A stretch of DNA of 7,712 nt from Collinsella sp. (lineage in GTDB: Bacteria > Actinomycetota > Coriobacteriia > Coriobacteriales > Coriobacteriaceae), in assembly GCA_018378775.1 (NCBI GenBank), contig JAGZWV010000063.1, forward strand, positions 1-7,712, given 5' to 3'. This document shows positions 5,443 to 7,712 of the stretch, piece after piece. Below the pieces are notes generated by a model, which made no database searches, was not told the origin of the DNA, and saw nothing but the letters and a program-made list of their open reading frames with translations. Both the position numbers and the translations under genes were made by a program. The first letter of the stretch is position 1, and the number at the start of each line of letters is the position of its first letter.

Positions 5443-6060
5443 ATGGACACCAATCATTCCCCCATCATCAGCCCCCTCACCATGCGTGAATCCGCCCGAG
5501 GTATCACGCTCACCAGCATTTACGATGAGATGCTCGCCCGTCGCGAGCTCTCCGTCATGGGAAACATCGAAACCCCGATGGCCCACGACCTATGCCAGCA
5601 GATCCGCCTGCTCGATGCCACCGACCCCAGCCGCCCCATCACCATATTTGTCGCCAGCGCCGGCGGAAGCGTGCGATCGGGTCTTGCGATCTATGACGCC
5701 ATGCGCCTCGCATCGTGCCCTATCCGCACCGTCTGCCTGGAATTCGCCGCGTCCATGGGCGCCGTGATCTTTATGGGCGGCGACGATCGCCGTATGGCGC
5801 CCCATGCAGAGCTCATGATTCACGACCCGCTGATCCCCCAGGGGGCAGGCGGCTCGGCACTTGCGCTGCAGGAAACCAGCCGGCGTCTCATGCAGACCCG
5901 CAAGACCCTCACGCAAATCCTCTCGGACCGCAGCGGCCTCACGCCCAAGCGCATCCAGTCCCTCACTGCAAAAGACACCTACCTTTCGGCCGAGCGCGCC
6001 GTCGAGCTCGGCTTTGCCCACGAAATCCTCTCGACCACCAAGGAGGTCGCCCATGTCTAA
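5443..6060 (+). CDS. ClpP-like serine protease of the inserted module
   Basis: This 205-aa protein has the ClpP/crotonase fold signature. The catalytic Ser104 lies in FAASMGA (101-107), His127 in LMIHDPL (124-130) and Asp178 in KDTYLSAERA (177-186). The glycine-rich oxyanion strand is ASAGGSV (71-77), where housekeeping ClpP usually reads NSPGGSV. SIYDEMLARRE (25-35) matches the usual N-terminal helix. The Ser-to-His spacing is 23 residues, two fewer than in E. coli ClpP, because the intervening loop is shorter. It should form a tetradecameric chamber in the cytosol, but needs an ATPase or adaptor to feed it. No ClpX, ClpA or ClpC is nearby; its closest partner is the VirD4-like ATPase, whose start overlaps this stop by 8 nt. 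AAAGGAG lies five bases before the ATG. Phages and mobile elements also carry ClpP-like proteases, but no phage capsid or portal gene is seen here. Confidence 0.92.
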   Translation: MDTNHSPIISPLTMRESARGITLTSIYDEMLARRELSVMGNIETPMAHDLCQQIRLLDATDPSRPITIFVASAGGSVRSGLAIYDAMRLASCPIRTVCLEFAASMGAVIFMGGDDRRMAPHAELMIHDPLIPQGAGGSALALQETSRRLMQTRKTLTQILSDRSGLTPKRIQSLTAKDTYLSAERAVELGFAHEILSTTKEVAHV

Positions 6061-7357
6061 CCTCGCCAGCCGCCTCGCCGCATCTGAGTCCGCATCGTCC
6101 ACCATCCTCGCCAAGGATCAAACGCTTTCCTGCGACACCCGCCAAACGGGACTCAACAACAACGCACTTGTGATCGGCCCCTCGGGAGCCGGCAAGACCC
6201 GAAACGTCCTCAAGCCCAACCTGCTGCAAATGAACGCAAGCTACATCGTGCTCGACACCAAAGGCACGCTCTGTCGCGAAGTGGGACCCGTGCTGGCAGT
6301 CCACGGTTACCGCGTGCAATGTCTCAACTTCGCCGACCTCAACACCGTCCCGGCCCTTGCGCCCGGCATCGAGCGCTGCGGCTACAACCCCCTGAGGCAC
6401 ATTCGCCGCAAGGCGGACGGCAGGCCCAACCAGCAGGACATTCTCTCAGTGGCAAAGGCCATCTGCCCCATCGAGGACAACAACCAGCCTTTTTGGGATC
6501 ATGCGGCGGCAAACCTGCTGTCGTGTCTTATCGCCTACGTCACCGAACAGCTACCCGCCGACGAGCAGACGATCAGCTCGGTCATCAAGCTGATCGAGCA
6601 CCTGCAGGACGGTGCCACGGGTCGATTGTTTGACGACCTGATCACGACCGACCCCCAAAGCTATGCCCTCTCGCTATGGCGGCGCTACGCCATTACGCAA
6701 AATGCCGAGCGCATGCACGCGAGCATCGTCGGCATCCTTGCCGAAAAGGTCATGTGTCTGGGATTCGACGGTGCGGCACAGCTCTATCGTGAGTGCCATC
6801 AGGTGGACTTCGCTTCCATGGGACACACCCCCTGCGCCCTGTTTGTAACCGTGAGCGATATCGACCGCAATCTCGATCCGCTGACCGGCCTCTTTATTAC
6901 GCAGGCGTTTATGGGCCTCATTCGCGAGGCCGATAGGCAGCCCGACGGCAGCCTGCCCGTGCCCGTGCGCTTTATGCTCGATGACTTCGCAAATCTGCAG
7001 ATCCCCCAGATCGACAACGTGCTCTCGATTATCCGAAGCCGCAACATCTGGGCAACGCTGCTGCTGCAGTCGACCAACCAGCTCGATGCGCTCTATGGCG
7101 AGGCACGCGCACGCTCCATCATGGGCAACTGCGACACGCATCTGGTGCTGGCGTTCCAGGATCCCGAGAGTGCCCGGGTGTTTTCCGACCGCGCCGACGC
7201 GCTGCCCAGCACGCTCATGGCGACGCCGATCGATCGCTCGTGGCTCTTTGTACGCGGTCGCACTCCCGAACAGGTCGAGCGCTTTAGGCTCGAAGACCAT
7301 CCGCTCTACGGGGAGCTGCCCGAGGCGCAGCGAGGCCATGCGGAGGCCGAGATCTAG
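6053..7357 (+). CDS. VirD4/TraG-like P-loop ATPase without a membrane anchor
   Basis: This 434-aa protein resembles type IV coupling proteins, hexameric ATPases of the FtsK/HerA group that pump DNA or protein substrates to a secretion channel. Walker A is GPSGAGKT (42-49), followed by VLDTKGTL (66-73), where relatives have DPKG. FWDHAA (147-152) precedes the helical insert. Walker B is VRFMLDDFAN (305-314), with Asp310-Asp311 where VirD4 usually has Asp-Glu. LLQSTNQLDALYG (337-349) is the conserved glutamine motif, and GNCDTHLVLAF (358-368) follows. Typical coupling proteins exceed 550 residues and begin with transmembrane helices; this one starts about 40 residues before Walker A and has no hydrophobic segment there. 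The ATG at 6053 has AAGGAGG six bases upstream, and the 8-nt overlap with clpP implies translational coupling. With no relaxase or mating-pore genes nearby, it may not act in conjugation. Confidence 0.88.
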   Translation: MSNLASRLAASESASSTILAKDQTLSCDTRQTGLNNNALVIGPSGAGKTRNVLKPNLLQMNASYIVLDTKGTLCREVGPVLAVHGYRVQCLNFADLNTVPALAPGIERCGYNPLRHIRRKADGRPNQQDILSVAKAICPIEDNNQPFWDHAAANLLSCLIAYVTEQLPADEQTISSVIKLIEHLQDGATGRLFDDLITTDPQSYALSLWRRYAITQNAERMHASIVGILAEKVMCLGFDGAAQLYRECHQVDFASMGHTPCALFVTVSDIDRNLDPLTGLFITQAFMGLIREADRQPDGSLPVPVRFMLDDFANLQIPQIDNVLSIIRSRNIWATLLLQSTNQLDALYGEARARSIMGNCDTHLVLAFQDPESARVFSDRADALPSTLMATPIDRSWLFVRGRTPEQVERFRLEDHPLYGELPEAQRGHAEAEI

Positions 7358-7404
7358 GCGCAGGGTTCTCGCAGCGCGCGGCGTCCCGGCGATGTTCCAC
7401 AAAG

Positions 7405-7427
7405 GCCGTGCGCCCCGGGGCCACGGC
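7405..7427. terminator. GC-rich hairpin between the convergent module and pgi
   Basis: GCCGTG (7405-7410) pairs with CACGGC (7422-7427) around a self-complementary GCCCCGGGGC core. On the minus strand it is followed by CCTTTG, and on the plus strand by AAAGCAAA. It lies 48 nt after the ATPase stop and may assist the neighbouring hairpin in ending transcription. Confidence 0.4.
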
Positions 7428-7434
7428 AAAGCAA

Positions 7435-7466
7435 AGGGGCCCGCATCCGATGGGATACGGGCCCCT
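7435..7466 (-). terminator. pgi terminator
   Basis: A 14-bp stem (7435-7448 with 7453-7466) with a 4-base loop lies about 33 nt beyond the pgi stop. Read on the minus strand it contains one G-U pair and is followed by TTTGCTTTG. On the plus strand the same position is an A-C mismatch and the tail lacks T, so it suits pgi better than the module. Confidence 0.7.
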
Positions 7467-7496
7467 GGCTATAAGGCGCGATGCGTTAACAGCAGC

Positions 7497-7528
7497 GACT
7501 ACTTGCGATGCGCGCGGTAGAACTCGAT
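7497..7528. repeat. Right copy of 32-bp direct repeat (pgi 3' end)
   Basis: This is the partner of 3993-4024, matching at 30 of 32 positions. It is part of the intact pgi gene and covers its stop and last nine codons. If the module integrated by site-specific recombination, this is the restored gene junction. Confidence 0.8.
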
Positions 7529-7712
7529 AAGCGCCTGGGTCGAAGCGTCCTGCTCGGCCTTGGCGGCGTCATCGTGGAAGGCAGGGGTGATCTGCTTGGC
7601 AAGCTGCTTGCCCAGCTCGACGCCCCACTGGTCGTAGGAGTCGATGCCCCAGACCGTGCCCTCGACAAACGTGATGTGCTCGTACAGGGCGATGAGCTCG
7701 CCGAGTGCGAAC
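7499..7712 (-). CDS. pgi: Glucose-6-phosphate isomerase, C-terminal part
   Basis: Only the last 71 codons are in the window; the rest lies beyond the right edge. The visible protein contains ALGELIALYEH, then FVEGTVWGIDSYDQWGVELGK, the second signature of phosphoglucose isomerase with its catalytic lysine, and ends LIEFYRAHRK. The enzyme interconverts glucose 6-phosphate and fructose 6-phosphate in glycolysis. The reading frame is clean up to its TAG stop, so the gene appears functional at this end. It converges on the plus-strand module, and its 3' end is the presumed insertion target. Confidence 0.95.
   Translation of the reverse strand, partial: FALGELIALYEHITFVEGTVWGIDSYDQWGVELGKQLAKQITPAFHDDAAKAEQDASTQALIEFYRAHRK

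Larger units (their letters stand above)
4025..7496. mobile_element. Inserted three-gene island at the 3' end of pgi
   Basis: The interval lies between two copies of the pgi 3' end with similar terminators. It holds a promoter-like region, a gene of unknown family, a clpP-like gene and a VirD4/TraG-like ATPase gene, all on the plus strand and convergent with pgi. Integrative elements often use the 3' end of a conserved gene and carry a copy that restores it, which would leave this arrangement. No integrase, excisionase or relaxase is visible. It may be a decayed remnant, a passive island moved in trans, or the product of homologous recombination with a diverged pgi allele. Confidence 0.6.

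Noticed and set aside
5071..5586. 171-codon minus-strand frame opposite the unknown gene and clpP
   Set aside because: It is antisense to a protein with an intact ClpP signature and an upstream coding gene, and shows no motif of its own.
5861..6052. N-terminal extension of the VirD4-like ATPase into clpP
   Set aside because: The extra 64 codons are Ser/Pro/Arg-rich shadow of clpP; the ATG at 6053 has a strong ribosome binding site.
6674..7429. 251-codon minus-strand frame opposite the ATPase gene
   Set aside because: It is antisense to the Walker B and glutamine motifs of the ATPase and has no start signal or domain of its own.
3932..7466. CRISPR array or transposon ends formed by the repeated GGGGCCC hairpins
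   Set aside because: There are only two copies, each at the expected place after a pgi stop codon, so they are duplicated terminators. There is no repeat-spacer pattern.

Overview
The window looks like a chromosomal segment from a gut actinobacterium of the Coriobacteriia, possibly Collinsella. This is an inference from the GC-rich codon choice, the strong AAGGAGG/AGGGAGG ribosome binding sites and the gene content. No rRNA or other taxonomic marker is present.

Left edge (1-396). There is no convincing complete gene here. The stretch is AT-rich and contains a 230-bp segment (123-352) bounded by 30-bp inverted repeats that match at 28 of 30 positions, with an internal hairpin; it resembles a MITE or other small repeat. 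A partial unrecognised ORF runs off the left edge on the minus strand.

Minus-strand sugar-phosphate cluster (397-3711). In transcription order it holds a deoC-type deoxyribose-phosphate aldolase, a Cof-type HAD phosphatase, a beta-phosphoglucomutase-like HAD phosphatase and a PfkB-family kinase close to fructoselysine 6-kinase (FrlD). A hairpin with a T-tract separates the second and third genes. The set suggests catabolism or clean-up of phosphorylated sugars, but no substrate can be fixed from sequence.

Inserted module (about 4025-7496). Three plus-strand genes lie between the deoC leader and the 3' end of pgi (glucose-6-phosphate isomerase, minus strand, cut by the right edge). They encode a 296-aa protein of unknown family, a ClpP-like serine protease with an intact Ser-His-Asp triad, and a 434-aa VirD4/TraG-like ATPase that has no N-terminal membrane segment. 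The last two overlap by 8 nt. The module is bracketed by two copies of the last ~10 codons of pgi, each followed by a similar terminator hairpin. The left copy is a displaced, diverged remnant. That is the signature of integration at the 3' end of pgi, although no integrase is visible. No relaxase, VirB4 or mating-pore gene accompanies the ATPase.

The protease/ATPase/unknown trio inserted at pgi is the most unusual part of the window and the best candidate for an undescribed system. The other notable item is the inverted-repeat element at the left edge.
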